DNA of 64,000 bases, from positions 87,148,501-87,212,500 of the forward strand of contig JAWZYU010000011.1 of assembly GCA_038380435.1 (NCBI GenBank). The letters are read 5' to 3'. The stretch comes from Ryuthela nishihirai. Its lineage: Eukaryota; Arthropoda; Arachnida; Araneae; Heptathelidae. Below are positions 35,203-46,258 of the stretch, piece after piece (position 1 is the first letter of the stretch; every line of letters begins with the position of its first letter). The position numbers and the translations under genes were made by a program. The notes below the pieces were generated by a model. It ran no database searches. It was not told the DNA's origin and saw only the letters and a list, made by a program, of their open reading frames with translations.

Positions 35203-36270
35203 CTATACTGGTAGTGCTTCAGGCGGAACCAGTGGGTCTTGTCCATTAGTATACTTATCTGCCATAAGGAGCAGGTGAAGACTGCGAACCATAAAGTTCC
35301 ACACATGCTCAATGGGCAACAGGTATGGGGAGTATGGTGACCATGGGACTTGGAGACTGTCCATCGTTGCACGTGCAATGTGTAGGGTGGTGTTGTCCTG
35401 CTGCAGAATCAGTCCATGGATGGTGGTAAGGAAGGGTCGTGCCACAGGATTAACAATGTCATCAATGTAATGTCTCGACATTAGCATGCCAGAAACATGG
35501 AGCAGAGGTGTCTGGTCACCATATGTGATGCCACCCCACATCATTATACCATGGTGGGGAGCTTTATAAGGGCTAATGGAATAGGCCTCCTCATGTCATT
35601 TAGGACACTGACACCATGTGGACAGCCTTCTGGCATGCCAAAACAGAATCGCGATTCATCTGTGAACAACAATCTTCTACGTTTCATAATCCAATGTTTC
35701 CTTATTCAACACCAGTGGAGATGGCATAACTGGTGATATCGCTGCAATGGCAGGTGCCAGACTGGACGTTTTGTCCTCATTCCTGCATTATGCAAACGTG
35801 TCTAATGGTTTGTGTGGAGACCATGGTAACATGGCGGTCCACAAATCACTCTGCAGCACAATTGCTGTGGTGAAAGGGTTGTGAATGGTTCCTATGGAGC
35901 ATGCAATATTCCCATCCTGTGATGTGGCATTCTGGCCCCGTAACTGTTCTTCGTGTCATTTGGTGCTCCACAATGTTGAGTGAGATGCACTGTTGCACTG
36001 TGCTCACATTGTGCCCCATGAGTGCAGCGACTGCTCAAAGGTTCAATCTGAGCTCTCACATATCAACGCTATCTCTCTCAGAAGGTGTCAATTGTGCATA
36101 AGGGTCCCACCAGCGTCTCCAAGATATGTTCTGAACATTTTCGAAGCATGCACTCCAACCTCACTGCCAGTTGTGCTATGATACGAGCTCGTGAGCTCCT
36201 GGTATATATCCATGATTTGGTTGGGTGTCACATGTCCATTTGCTGTAGAACTTTGATTGACTTACTGTAA
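35203..36270 (-). pseudogene. Tc1-like transposase, C-terminal part best preserved
   Basis: The 113-codon frame 35,203-35,544 carries MMWGGITYGDQTPL, then LILQQDNTTLHIARA (second catalytic Asp) and PWSPYSPYLLPIEHVW (the usual SPDLSPIE; the Asp is Tyr here, the terminal acidic residue is kept). Upstream sequence to about 36,270 is a broken helix-turn-helix and first-Asp region with many stops. It is inactive. Confidence 0.65.
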
Positions 36271-36309
36271 TTTTCATGTTTCTACTTCCATGGTAGATGT
36301 CGTAGTTTC

Positions 36310-36800
36310 CTGCACATGAATGAATGAACCCAGGATTTCCCAGCAGAACATTGCCCAAAGCATTACACTTCCTCCACTGGCTTGTTTTCATCCCACGGTG
36401 CATCCTGGTGCCAACACTTCCCCAGGAAAACGATGCACACATACCCGACCGTTCACATGGTGCAACAGGAAACGAGATTCATTGGACCAGACAACCTTCT
36501 TCCAATCATTCAAGGTCATGTTTTGATGTGTGCCCATTGTAGGTGCTTTTGAAGGGGAACCGAGGTTAGCATGGGTACTCAGAGTGACCTGTGGCTACAC
36601 AGACCCATTTCCAGCAGGGTTCGATGTGTACTGTGTGTTGCGACACAATACTCCCATCACCAGTATTCAAATTATGGGCGAATTGCACCACAGTATCCCT
36701 TCTGTTGACTCGTACCATACGGGATAACCATCACTCACATCTAGCATCGATGAGCAGTTGTTGGCCCACACATTGTCAGCGGTTCTTGGTTTTTTTCCTT
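36310..36800 (-). pseudogene. Second Tc1-like transposase fragment
   Basis: A first-Asp region is readable as WSNESRFLLHHVNGRVC. The motif is normally SDESRF, so the Asp is replaced by Asn. GGSVMLWAMFCWE follows. The C-terminal half is missing, apparently cut where the other remnant begins near 36,270-36,300. Confidence 0.55.
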
Positions 36801-37354
36801 CTGGGACCACTTTTTGAAGGTACTAACCATGGCTGACCATGAGCACCCCACAAGCAGGCTCTTCGCGCAAGCAGCCATGATGCCCCACAAGCAGGCATCT
36901 TGAAAATGCTCTGACCCAGTCGTCTGGCCATTATAATTTAACCTTTGTCAAACTCACTTAAGTCTGCTGCTTTTCCCCATCTGAAGAATAAGAATAACAC
37001 TGATTAACAGAGTTCAGTATCAGGTGTTATTTACACCGTTTCATGACCTTCACATGCGCCATCGTTTACCTGTAGTTACGTCGGTTTGCATAAAGATGCG
37101 CTGGTCATAATGTATTGGCTCTTCAGTGTATGTCATATATAACTTTCATTATTTTTTGATCTTTCAGAGTTCAATATTTTAGTGGGGCTTGGTCCCTCTG
37201 GCCCCATGACGAGCTGCCCCTGCAGAACTGCTAGGAGACCATTGATCAGATTTTTTCGCTGTGTATGTGTATATCTATGTGTGCGCTTGTGTGTATACAT
37301 GTTTGCACATATTCCTTTTGTTTTTTATTATTTCTCTGAAGAGATGAGATTTAC

Positions 37355-37480
37355 CTTTTCCATAATGATTTCTTCGTCATCAAATCCAACCCACTGATCA
37401 TCTTTGTAGGCATAAGGTCCCATCGCCTCAGGATAAGGGGCTTCCAGTTCCCATCCTTCATCCTGGATGTTTTGGCAGAT
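37355..37480 (-). CDS. Cht6-like: Chitinase (Cht6-like), internal exon
   Basis: This 42-codon exon has acceptor CTGCAG at 37,481 and donor GTAAAT at 37,354, phase 0 on both sides. It encodes ICQNIQDEGWELEAPYP ... GPYAYKDDQWVGFDDEE. In GH18 chitinases the YAYKxxQWVGYDD segment lies near the end of the insertion domain and contributes a substrate-contacting Trp. The junction from the preceding exon restores YYEICQ, a continuous family motif, which supports the splice call. Confidence 0.92.
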
Positions 37481-38363
37481 CTGCAGGAGGAAAACATAAA
37501 CCCATTAATCTCAAGAATTCTTTTTGATTCAAAAATAAAAACCCATAGAGAAGCCTTATTTTCATTTGTTCCGAGAGTTCCAAGATTTCTCTTGTAAGTC
37601 AGGTGTTATCCGTGATTGTCTACCAATCGCCGGATGTTTTGCATTTCTGTCATTGCTCCTCATTCGAATGCTGCTTTACTGAACGGGGCGTGAGGATTGA
37701 ATGGAGTAAGAAGAATGCCCGTGCCTCGAGATCCTTTCGGCTGTGCAAAGTAAGGATGCGAGATTAAATATGAAAAATGATATAGTTTGTTTTAGAATCT
37801 TAAGGTTAAAAGTATATATTTGAAATGACTGAAGCTTGATAAAAAGAATTTAACGATCGCGAAAATTTGAATTATAATTAAATTACCTTTCGTTTATGCT
37901 TACAGACAGTCCTAATGTCTCTAAACACTTCGTTCCTGATGACCCACAATCCCAATTAAGTTGCATGATTTTGCTGCTCGAGACGTGTATTTCACATCTT
38001 TTCGCTCGTGATGACAAACATTCCTGACTTTTTAAAACCATGAGTAAGAAACTAAATCAAAGTTGAAATCCAAAATTTCAAGGGATTTTAATAATTGTAT
38101 ACTCAGTGACAAAATTATTGATCTTTGGATCCCAATAATTTATAGTGAAAATATTTTGAGTATCATCGATTTTCTCTCTCTGATTTGATTGCGGTTTTAA
38201 GAATGGGAATCAGAGGGAAAAGGTGGATGTGATGTTTCACTTCAGGTGGAACAGCTACAGAGTGCAAAAGATGTAGGCATGCGAACCAGGTGGGTGAGAT
38301 ACTCACCGATTCGACATTGGTTGCTTCAAACAAACTTCGTTGCCAAGGGAATCGGCATTGTTT

Positions 38364-38369
38364 GTTCAA
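38364..38369. repeat. Target-site duplication, left (GTTCAA)
   Basis: GTTCAA directly precedes the terminal AG of the element. The same six bases follow its terminal CT at 47,464-47,469. Six-bp duplications are the norm for Polinton/Maverick insertion. Confidence 0.9.
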
Positions 38370-38374
38370 AGTAG

Positions 38375-38566
38375 TCATGATACTTTTTTACGAGGGGAGA
38401 GGAAAAGTTCCTTTCCCCTACCCTGTGCGTTTGCTGGATGCTTTCTGTTGCTAGGCTTCCTACTTTTTACGAGTGGCATGGTCGAAATGACGTCATCGCT
38501 GGATATTTTCTGTTGAAGGTTCTCCTCCAGTGCCATCCTAACTTGGGTCGGTGAAGAGTTCGACAT
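38375..38566 (-). CDS. Small basic protein at the element tip
   Basis: This 63-codon frame (MSNSSPTQVRMALEENLQQK, then SRKPSNRKHPAN) is Lys/Arg-rich. Its stop TGA sits inside the terminal inverted-repeat sequence, 5 bp from the element end. A homologous frame in the right arm (47,271-47,528) starts the same way but reads out of the element after a frameshift. I do not recognise the family. Conservation of the start in both arms favours a former gene over chance. Confidence 0.4.
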   Translation of the reverse strand: MSNSSPTQVRMALEENLQQKISSDDVISTMPLVKSRKPSNRKHPANAQGRGKELFLSPRKKVS

Positions 38567-38764
38567 CCTAGGATGGGGGTAGGAATTTTACAGGTAGCCC
38601 CATTTTCCCCCCTTTACTACCGCTGGAGAGAATTCCGCAAACCTCTAAGTTTCTGTTGCTAGGTGGTCCCCAGTGGCATCCTAGATTAAATTCCACTGAC
38701 GGTGGAGAGCTCGACATCCTAGGATTGGTCTACGAATTTTATGGGTGGCCCCCCTTTGCCCCCT

Positions 38765-38959
38765 TTACTGTTGCTGAAAAGATGGGGTTCCCATGAACGC
38801 TTCACACAGGTGGTCTCTAAACGCGATAGCATCAGTGAAAATGTCATGTGAAATGACATGCATCATGTGAAAATGTGAAAGGTAGGTTAATGGTCCAGAT
38901 TCTATTGCTCTTATTTTTTCTTGAGCATCATTCCTATTCTGGGAGGTCCCCTCTTTCAA
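38765..38959 (-). CDS. Uncharacterised frame, left-arm copy
   Basis: A 64-codon frame beginning MKEGTSQNRNDAQEK and containing HFHMMHVISHDIFTDA. The right-arm copy (46,877-47,071) keeps the same length with few changes. It may be an exon or 3' piece of the longer outward gene at 39,126-39,677. Function unknown. Confidence 0.35.
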   Translation of the reverse strand: MKEGTSQNRNDAQEKIRAIESGPLTYLSHFHMMHVISHDIFTDAIAFRDHLCEAFMGTPSFQQQ

Positions 38960-39125
38960 GAGCGAGGTGCTTTGAGAAGCATTGGGAAGGGGTATTGTAC
39001 TTAGGAAACATAACAGCTCCCTACAATAATGCTCTTGAAGGAAACGTGTCTCTGAATAGTCACTCTAGACGAATTGCTTCGAGGGCGGTTCTGTTGACTA
39101 AATAATTATAGTCATCGCGTACCTG

Positions 39126-39677
39126 CTACCTAGAAGAGGTAAGCCTAATAATTGGGAGGGCGACAATGTCCTTCGGGGTCCCTGCAGTAAGGGTTGCGTT
39201 GTTCAAGTCGCAAACGTGAAAATAAGCGAGAATGTAAGAGCCCAAGTAGGTGTGTCTCTGAACAGCGCCCATACCTTCACATAGCATCTGATTGTTGACG
39301 AAAAAGTCCCGTAACTCACGTAACCAAAGGAGAGGGAGGAAGTGTTCATTGGAGGTCGGGTGCAGTAGATAATACAAGGGGATGTACAATAAACAAGAGC
39401 GCTCAATGACATAATGTGAGAGTGCTAAAGGAGGTGTGTCAGAAAGCCTGTTCTGTCGAGAAATAATTATAGGCGACTGGTACTTAGCCAGGTATGTGCA
39501 CTTATAACAATGTTCTTTTGGGATGCTTCTTAGTTGGAGGTCCTTCAAAGTGGCGTAATGTCCACTCGGAAGGGTCATTTGCCTGTTACCGAATCTTACC
39601 CACGACACATTCCATTTAACAGAAGGGAAGCTACTCACAAAGAATGGGAGTCTTGGGTTCGCGATAAGAAAGCCCAA
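39126..39677 (-). CDS. Uncharacterised outward-facing protein, left-arm copy
   Basis: This 183-codon frame is the longest intact one in the arm. It contains MTLPSGHYATLKDLQLRSI, a CYKC pair, and RHTYLGSYILAYFHVCDLNN near the C-terminus. The homologue at 46,259-46,738 in the right arm is open from MTLPSG onward, with mostly conservative differences. I could not match it to a Polinton capsid, protease, ATPase or integrase. It is transcribed away from the polymerase, toward the element end. Confidence 0.5.
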   Translation of the reverse strand: MGFLIANPRLPFFVSSFPSVKWNVSWVRFGNRQMTLPSGHYATLKDLQLRSIPKEHCYKCTYLAKYQSPIIISRQNRLSDTPPLALSHYVIERSCLLYIPLYYLLHPTSNEHFLPLLWLRELRDFFVNNQMLCEGMGAVQRHTYLGSYILAYFHVCDLNNATLTAGTPKDIVALPIIRLTSSR

Positions 39678-40045
39678 GGGTAGCTCTTCCTGTCTGAGTG
39701 TTGGGTCATTATAACAGAAGCAGGGTATGTAACGAAAAACGCATAATTCACATCAACATTGAAAGGTCGCTCTAAGGTGACCCATGTCAGGTATAATCTA
39801 AACGCGTAGAGAAATGTAACTCATGTCAGTATACAATAGGAGTGCAGGGAGATGGACGCTCCAGGTGTGGGATTTAAGCAGCCTTGTGATGCAACCTCCT
39901 ATGCAAAGAAAAAAACCAGTACGAAGGAATTTAAAAGGAAGGAATTTAAAACGTCCCATTGGAGGGAGGTGAAGGTAGGTGGACTCACCCATGCGTATGA
40001 AGCGCTTTATAAACTCCTGCACGGTGTGGAAGAAGTCATTAAGCA

Positions 40046-43000
40046 ATGGATATCATCTATGAAGAGAAATTAGCCTCCTTAGCCAACATTCAGCATGATT
40101 TAGATGCTATTTTAGCTAGGGTGGAACGTCCACCAAAAACTTCACAACTTAGTCTCAAGAGATGGAAGAAGAGTGACCAGCTGCCAATGCGAAGCTTGCG
40201 AGGGCAGAGGAACCATTTACCGGGGCCGATCCGTCAAGCCCACTGCCCATAATCAGAGGAGATACCGCACTTACCGTACCTGTGTCAAGATCACGCCTTA
40301 GCCTCAAGAGATGCCATGAACAGGTGGGGCCACTTCGAAACAGCAGAGAGTGGAAGCAGCATGCAGCGGGCCCCCAAGATCGCTGCATGCTTGTGAAGGA
40401 GCGAGCGTGCCTGCGCCAGCAATTACCATGAGAACGGAGCAGGAGCCAAGTACTTCCGTCAGCATTACCATGCCAATGGCTGTCCTTGCTGATGGGCGAG
40501 GTTATGCAATTACGAAGACCACCAGCTATTGCTCTTCAAAATATGAGGCACAGTGCACGATTCACACGGTTCGTTTAATTAACTTTGAACATGTGAATCC
40601 CCTTGAATTTTCTGACACTCTTCTGGAAGTTCAAAAGAACATTTTTAAAGAGTTATTGCCAGAGAAGGAATAGAGTCATGTCAGACTGTGTGTCTGCTCC
40701 AAATGCCTCCAGAACCCCATAACCTACCGTTGACCTCATGTAATGAGGTCACAGCAGAGAAATTTGTGGCTACAGTCAAGAAGGTTCTTCAATCTAACGA
40801 TGCGATCGATACAGATCAAGATTTATATTTTGATCTGGCAACTGCTGATCTGGAACGTTTCAGAGGGGTCGGTAACACCCCTGGACCATGGCGCAGACCT
40901 CTATTGGACCTCGAGGCAATGTAAGGTATCCAGATTCTATCGCTCTTATTAAGTCGAGGCATTCAACACCAGCAAAATCTCTGTTATTCACATCTTCAAC
41001 AATGATAACTTGTGCCGCACCCGAAGTCTTGTAGTCGGATGTGCCCTGTGTTTAAAAAAGCAGGGAAGATGACAGTTGGAGTTCATGTACATCTGCGAGC
41101 AAGATTCTGGCAGGCAGCAGGACGAGGCTGAAGCCTTTCATCGTGAGGCTGGAGTCCCTGAGGGCAAGTGCAGTTTGCCCCCATCTACATATCTGTCAGT
41201 CGTACCTGTGCCCCGAATGCAGAATCATCGTGTTTGGGGCACAGGACGACTTTCAAGTCATCTTCGCAGGGAACAAAGATGCAGAAAACCTTATTTATCT
41301 TCTACATGATGCTGGACACTTTTCCATCATCACAAACCTGCAGAATACTTCTGGGCAGGGTCCTTTTGTGTGCCCTGTCTGAAACCCATCTACCACAAGT
41401 CCCACGTCTGCAACGGTACCTGCAGGGTGTGTATGACACCAGACTGTGGCAAAAAAGGTACCGGCATCTTCTGCAACTTCTGTTGTGGTTACTCTAAAGG
41501 CCAACAGTGTCTGACCTCTTATCTTCTCAATGGAACCTGTGCTAAACAGCACAGGATGTGTTGACTGCGGGGTCATTTACCAGACATCTGACCCCCCTCA
41601 GTTTGTGGAGAAAGAACGGAGTGTGTGAAAGTGGCTAAAGAATGTGAAGTCCCTGGTAGCCGTCTCTATTTTGATATAGAGACGGTTGAAGAAGATGGTT
41701 TATTAACCCCCATTCTATGCATCGTCACCTACAAAGAGGGGGATGGTGTATAGAAATATGAAGAGTTCGAGCATACGGACACCTTCATGGACTGATTGCT
41801 GTCTATCCAGAACGGTAAGCCTAAATTTAGAGATGTTACTTTGCTAGCACAAACGGTTGAGGATTCGATTTCATTCCCGTTCTAAATTACCTCTATCGAA
41901 AGTGCCTGAGGCCGGAATTGATTTTTAACGGCAACAAAATTCTTCTTTTTAATTTACCCGGCCTCAAAATCAGGTTTATTGATTCTCTCTCTCTCATTCA
42001 GGCTTCTTTACGATCATTTCCTAAAACTTTCAATATTAGAGAAGTCAAAAAAGGTTTCTTCCCTCACGCTTTTTGTATGAGACAGAATTTAAATTATTCT
42101 GGACCCATTCCCGACACCTATTATTTTTAACCGCTGTACATGACCCCTGGAGAAGCTTCAGAATTTCGTCAGTGGTACGAAAGAGTGAAGGGGACTCACT
42201 GGGATTTTAAATCTGAAATGATTGCATATTGTAATTCTGACGTCCACATTTTAATGCGAGGTCGTGAGAGCTTCTGACCGGAATTTTTAGGGATGACAGG
42301 GGTAGACCCTTTTCTAAAATTACTCTTCCTTCGGCTTGTCTGCAGGTCTACAGAGAGAAATTCATGCCCGAAGGAGTGATTGGTGTTTACCCCTCTAACG
42401 GATATTCCTCGGGTGACAGACAGAGCAGGAAAGGACTTGCCTGGCTAGCCTACATAACAGAGACCGAGAATCTCACCCTGCAGACGGCGTGCTCTGCAGA
42501 GGGGAAAGCCAAAGTTGGACCTTATTATTTAGACGGTTTATGAAGGCAAACCAAGCAGGCTATGGATTTCGCCAGATGTTTTTTTCACTGTTGCCCCGAA
42601 TGTTTCACCCCCAGCATTATCCACCTCCTCACAGGTCAACCCATGGGCCTAAACTATTTAAGGACGCTGGATAGAGAGCAATGCATCCGACAGCTTTTAC
42701 CTGATTACAGGTACAGATTATGCTGGGAACACGATTTCGACCGGCTACTCAAAACAGATCCCACCGCTGCGCACATTTATCAGCAGACAGAAGAGGTAAG
42801 GAGAATTAGTGGGTGCTCCTTCCTCTATGGTCGGAGAACGGAGACATTCTCCTTGTTTTGCGACACGAAGGTCGAAAACTGTGACGTGAAGTACTTCAAC
42901 GTGAACTCACTCTATCCCGCCGTGTATAAGCGTGGGGTTTTCCCTATTAAACACCCCAGGAGGATCACAGAAAATTTTCATTACACCCCAAGCATATTTT

Positions 43001-44172
43001 GGGATTATTCACTGCACGTTGTTACGTTCTACCAACCTCTACATCCCCGTACTACCCTACCGCTGCCGCAACAAACTGTTGCTCCCTCTGTGCAGCACTT
43101 GTGCACAATTAGCACAGGTAGACCCATGTACTCACACAGAAGCACAGAGAGCTCTCACAGCCTCTTATGTGTTGCTGGAACTGTATAAAGCCATCTGTGA
43201 CGGCTACAAAATTCTCAAATTCACGATGTTTGGCACTATTCGGAGAATATTACTTACATTACGCAGGACCCTGGCTTATTTGGAAAATACATCAACACTT
43301 TCTTAGACTCCAAACAGAAATATTCAGGTTACTCACCAAACGTCAACACAGACGCCGAAAAATCAAAATTTTGCGAAAATATTTTTCTTGCAGAGGGGGT
43401 GAAAATAAACCCCCATGAGGTCGTGTTTAACAGCACTAAAAGAAGTCTTTCAAAGGGTGCATTAAATGATTTATGGGGGAAGGTATCAGAAGATCTTTCT
43501 AGGCCTGTGTCTCAAATCATTGACAACTCCATAAAATTATTGGACTTAGCGAACGATCGCTCCAAAATTCTCACTGACCTCCATGCGGTCAATTCGGATC
43601 ATATCCGAGTGACCTACATACCCGCTTAAGAATTCACCCCTACAAACCCTAAAGGTAATATTGTCATGGCCTCATTCATCAACGCCCAAGCACGTCTCAC
43701 TCTATGTGATATGCTTTCTAAATTAAAACAGCGAGCCCTCTACTCTGATACAGATTCGTGCATTTTTAAAACTTCACCCAGCGACACATTCATTCCAGAG
43801 TCCTCTGATTTCATGGGGCATTTTAAAAACGAGATAACCGATCAGTATGTGCCCAGCGTCACTATAGATCAGTACATCTCCATAGCCCCTAAAAATTATA
43901 TACTGGAACTATCTAATGGTGAAACTATCACCCATGCTAAAGGTTTTAAATTGAGTGTGTGTAACAGGGAACGTTACACTATGGAGCTTCTCCACGACTT
44001 AATTCTAGGAGGACTCCCAACCACTTTTAACGTACCCTTCAACGTCCAAATTGACAAGCATAAGGCCACCTTCACTAATCGTCCTCTCCGTAAAAAACTA
44101 TCTTTTAATTTTGTTAAGAGGATCTTTAAACCTGGACAAAGTGGCACATTCCCTTTCGGTTTCAAAGCTTAA
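40046..44172 (+). pseudogene. pPolB: Protein-primed DNA polymerase B (Polinton type), inactivated
   Basis: In Polintons this enzyme replicates the linear element from protein-bound ends. The gene starts in the left arm (ATG 40,046) and runs about 4.1 kb. A Cys-rich region (CNGTCRVC, CNFCC, about 41,410-41,560) precedes the exonuclease. Exo I is FDIET (41,670-41,684), Exo II lies near 41,960-42,120, and Exo III is YCNSDVHIL (42,227-42,253). Polymerase motif A reads YFNVNSLYP. The metal-binding Asp expected at the third position is Asn (codon 42,898-42,900). Motif B includes LNDLWGK (43,462-43,482) and motif C is YSDTDS (43,741-43,758, intact). Stops (for example about 41,563) and several frameshifts split it into at least eight frames. 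It is dead by both the breaks and the Asp loss. Confidence 0.88.
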
Positions 44173-44276
44173 ATTCCAGTTAACCGTTCAGATAAATAGC
44201 CACCAGACCGATTAACGCCATATTTTACATTCGTTAGCAACTTTGACACATTCTAACTCTTTCTGCACACAATGAT
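44173..44276. other. Short unique spacer after the polymerase
   Basis: About 100 bp of unique sequence separates the polymerase stop (44,170-44,172) from a 16-G run (44,277-44,292) that marks the inner edge of the right arm. The left arm has only a 6-C run at the matching position. Confidence 0.7.
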
Positions 44277-45796
44277 GGGGGGGGGGGGGGGGTCAGAGGT
44301 CTGGTAAATGACCCCACAGTCGACACGTCCTGTGCCATTTAGCACAGGTTCCATTGAAGAGATGGGAGGTCAGACACTGTTGGCCTTTAAAGCAACCACA
44401 ACAGAAGTTTCAGAAGATGCTGTACCTTTTTTGTCGCAGTCTGGTGTCAAACACACCCTGCAGGTACAGTTGCAGACGTGGGACTTGTGGTAGATGGGTT
44501 TCAGACAGGGCACACAAAAGGACCCTGCCCGGAAGTATCCTGCAGGTTTCGTGATGACGGAAAAGTGTCCAGCATCATGTAGAAGATAAATAAGGTTTTC
44601 TGCATCTTTGTTCCTTGCGAAGATGACTTGAAAGTCGTCCTGTGCCCCAAACACGACGATTCCGTATTCGGGGTACAGGTACAACTGAAAGATATGTAGA
44701 TGTGGGCAAACTGCACTTGTCCTCAGGGACTCCAGCCTCAGATGAAAGGCTTCAGCCTCATCCCGCTGTCTGCCAGAATCTCGCTCGCAGATGTACCTGA
44801 GCACTCCGACTGTCATCTTCCCTGCTTTTTTAAACACAGGGCACGTCCGACTACAAGACTTCAGGCGAGGCAAAAGTCATCATTGTTGAAGATGTCAATA
44901 ACAGATTTTTTGCTGGTGTTGAATACCTCGAGGTCCGCAAGAGGTCTGCGCCATGGTCCAGGGGTGTTAACGATACCTCTGGAACATTCCAGATCAGCAG
45001 CTGCCAGATCATAATATAAATCTTGATCTATACCGATCGCATCGTTAGATTGAAGAACCTCTCGACTGTAGCCATAAATTTCTCTGCCGTGACCTCATTA
45101 TGAGAGGTCAACGGTAGGTTCTGGGATTCTGGAGGCATTTGGAGCAGACACACAGTCTGACATGACTATATTCCTTCTCTGGCAATAACTCTTTAAAAAT
45201 GTTCTTTTGAACTTCCAGAAGATTGTCAGAAAATTCAAGGGGATTCACATGTTCAAAGTTAATTAAACGAACCGTGTGAATCGTGTACTGTGCCTCATAT
45301 TTTGGAGAACAATAGCTGCTGGTCTTCGTAATTGCATAACCTCGCCCATCAGCAAGGACAGCCATTGGCATGGTAATGCTGACGGAAGTACTTGGCTCCT
45401 GCTCCGTTCTCATGATAATTGCTGGCGCAGGCACGCTCGCTCCTTCACAAGCATGCGGCGACCTTGGGGGCCCGCTACATGCTGCTTCCACTCTCTGCTG
45501 TTTCGAAGGTGGCGCCACCTGTTCATGGCATCTCTTGAGGCTAAGGCGTGATCTTGACACAGGTACGGTAAGTGCGGTGTCTCCTCTGATGATGGGCAGC
45601 GGGCTTGACGGATTGGCCCCGGTAAATGGTTCCTCTGCCCTCGCAAGCTTCGCATTGGCAGCTGGTCACTCTTCTTCCATCTCTTGAGAGTAAGTTGTGA
45701 AGTTTTTGGTGGACGTTCCACCCTAACTAAAGTAGCATCTAGCTCATTCTGAATGTTGGCTAAGGAGGCTAATTTCTCTTCATAGGTAATATCCAT
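44277..45796 (-). pseudogene. Mirror copy of the polymerase N-terminus
   Basis: This duplicates the first ~1.5 kb of the polymerase gene from the left arm, in opposite orientation. It starts at an equivalent ATG (45,796, MDITYEEKLASLANIQ) and stops before the exonuclease, where the unique centre begins. In places it is better kept than the left copy: frames of 150 codons (45,108-45,560) and 167 codons (44,370-44,873) are open. It includes CRVCLTPDCDKKG of the Cys-rich region. It has no catalytic domain, so it could not make a polymerase. Confidence 0.85.
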
Positions 45797-46258
45797 TGCT
45801 TAATGACTTCTTCCACACCGTGCAGGAGTTTATAAAGCGCTTCATATGCATGGGTGAGTCCACCTACCTTCACCTCCCTCCAATGGGACGTTTTAAATTC
45901 CTTCCCCCTGTGACTGTACTGGTTTTTTTCTTTGCATAGGAGGTTGCATCACAAGGCTGCTTAAATCCCACACCTGGAGCGTCCATCTCCCTGCACTCCT
46001 ATTGTATACTGACATGAGTTACATTTCTCTACGCGTTTAGATTATACCTGACATGGGTCACCTTAGAGCGACCTTTCAATGTTGATGTGAATTATGCGTT
46101 TTTCGTTACATACCCTGCTTCTGTTATAATGACCCAACACTCAGACAGGAAGAGCTACCCTTGGGCTTTCTTATCGCGAACCCAAGACTCCCATTCTTTG
46201 TGAGTAGCTTCCCTTCTGTTAAATGGAATGTGTCGTGGGTAAGATTCGGTAACAGGCA

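Larger units (their letters stand above)
34478..37130 (-). mobile_element. Composite of two Tc1-like remnants
   Basis: The left boundary TA then CACTGCTCAAAGTGAAAATC and the right boundary (inverted CACTGAAGAGCCAATACATT, then TA) look like ends of two different Tc1 families, so neither element is complete. One transposase remnant is at 35,203-36,270. Another, with WSNESRFLLHHVNGRVC and GGSVMLWAMFCWE, is at about 36,310-36,800. A C/G-rich segment at 34,775-35,060 interrupts them and is not recognised. Confidence 0.55.
31790..37354 (-). other. Chitinase intron (last), 5.6 kb
   Basis: The donor GTAAATC follows GAAAAG at 37,355 and the acceptor AG is at 31,790-31,791. Phase is 0 on both sides. 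It holds a degraded LINE at about 31,960-34,330 and Tc1-like remnants at about 34,478-37,130. Confidence 0.85.
38370..41597. repeat. Left arm of the giant inverted repeat
   Basis: The arm holds the outward-facing frames at 38,375-38,566, 38,765-38,959 and 39,126-39,677 (minus) and the inward polymerase N-terminus from 40,046 (plus). It ends in the C6 run after CCAGACATCTGA. Within it, about 38,450-38,780 is a degenerate tandem of a ~130-bp module ending in GACATCCTAGGA. Confidence 0.88.
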
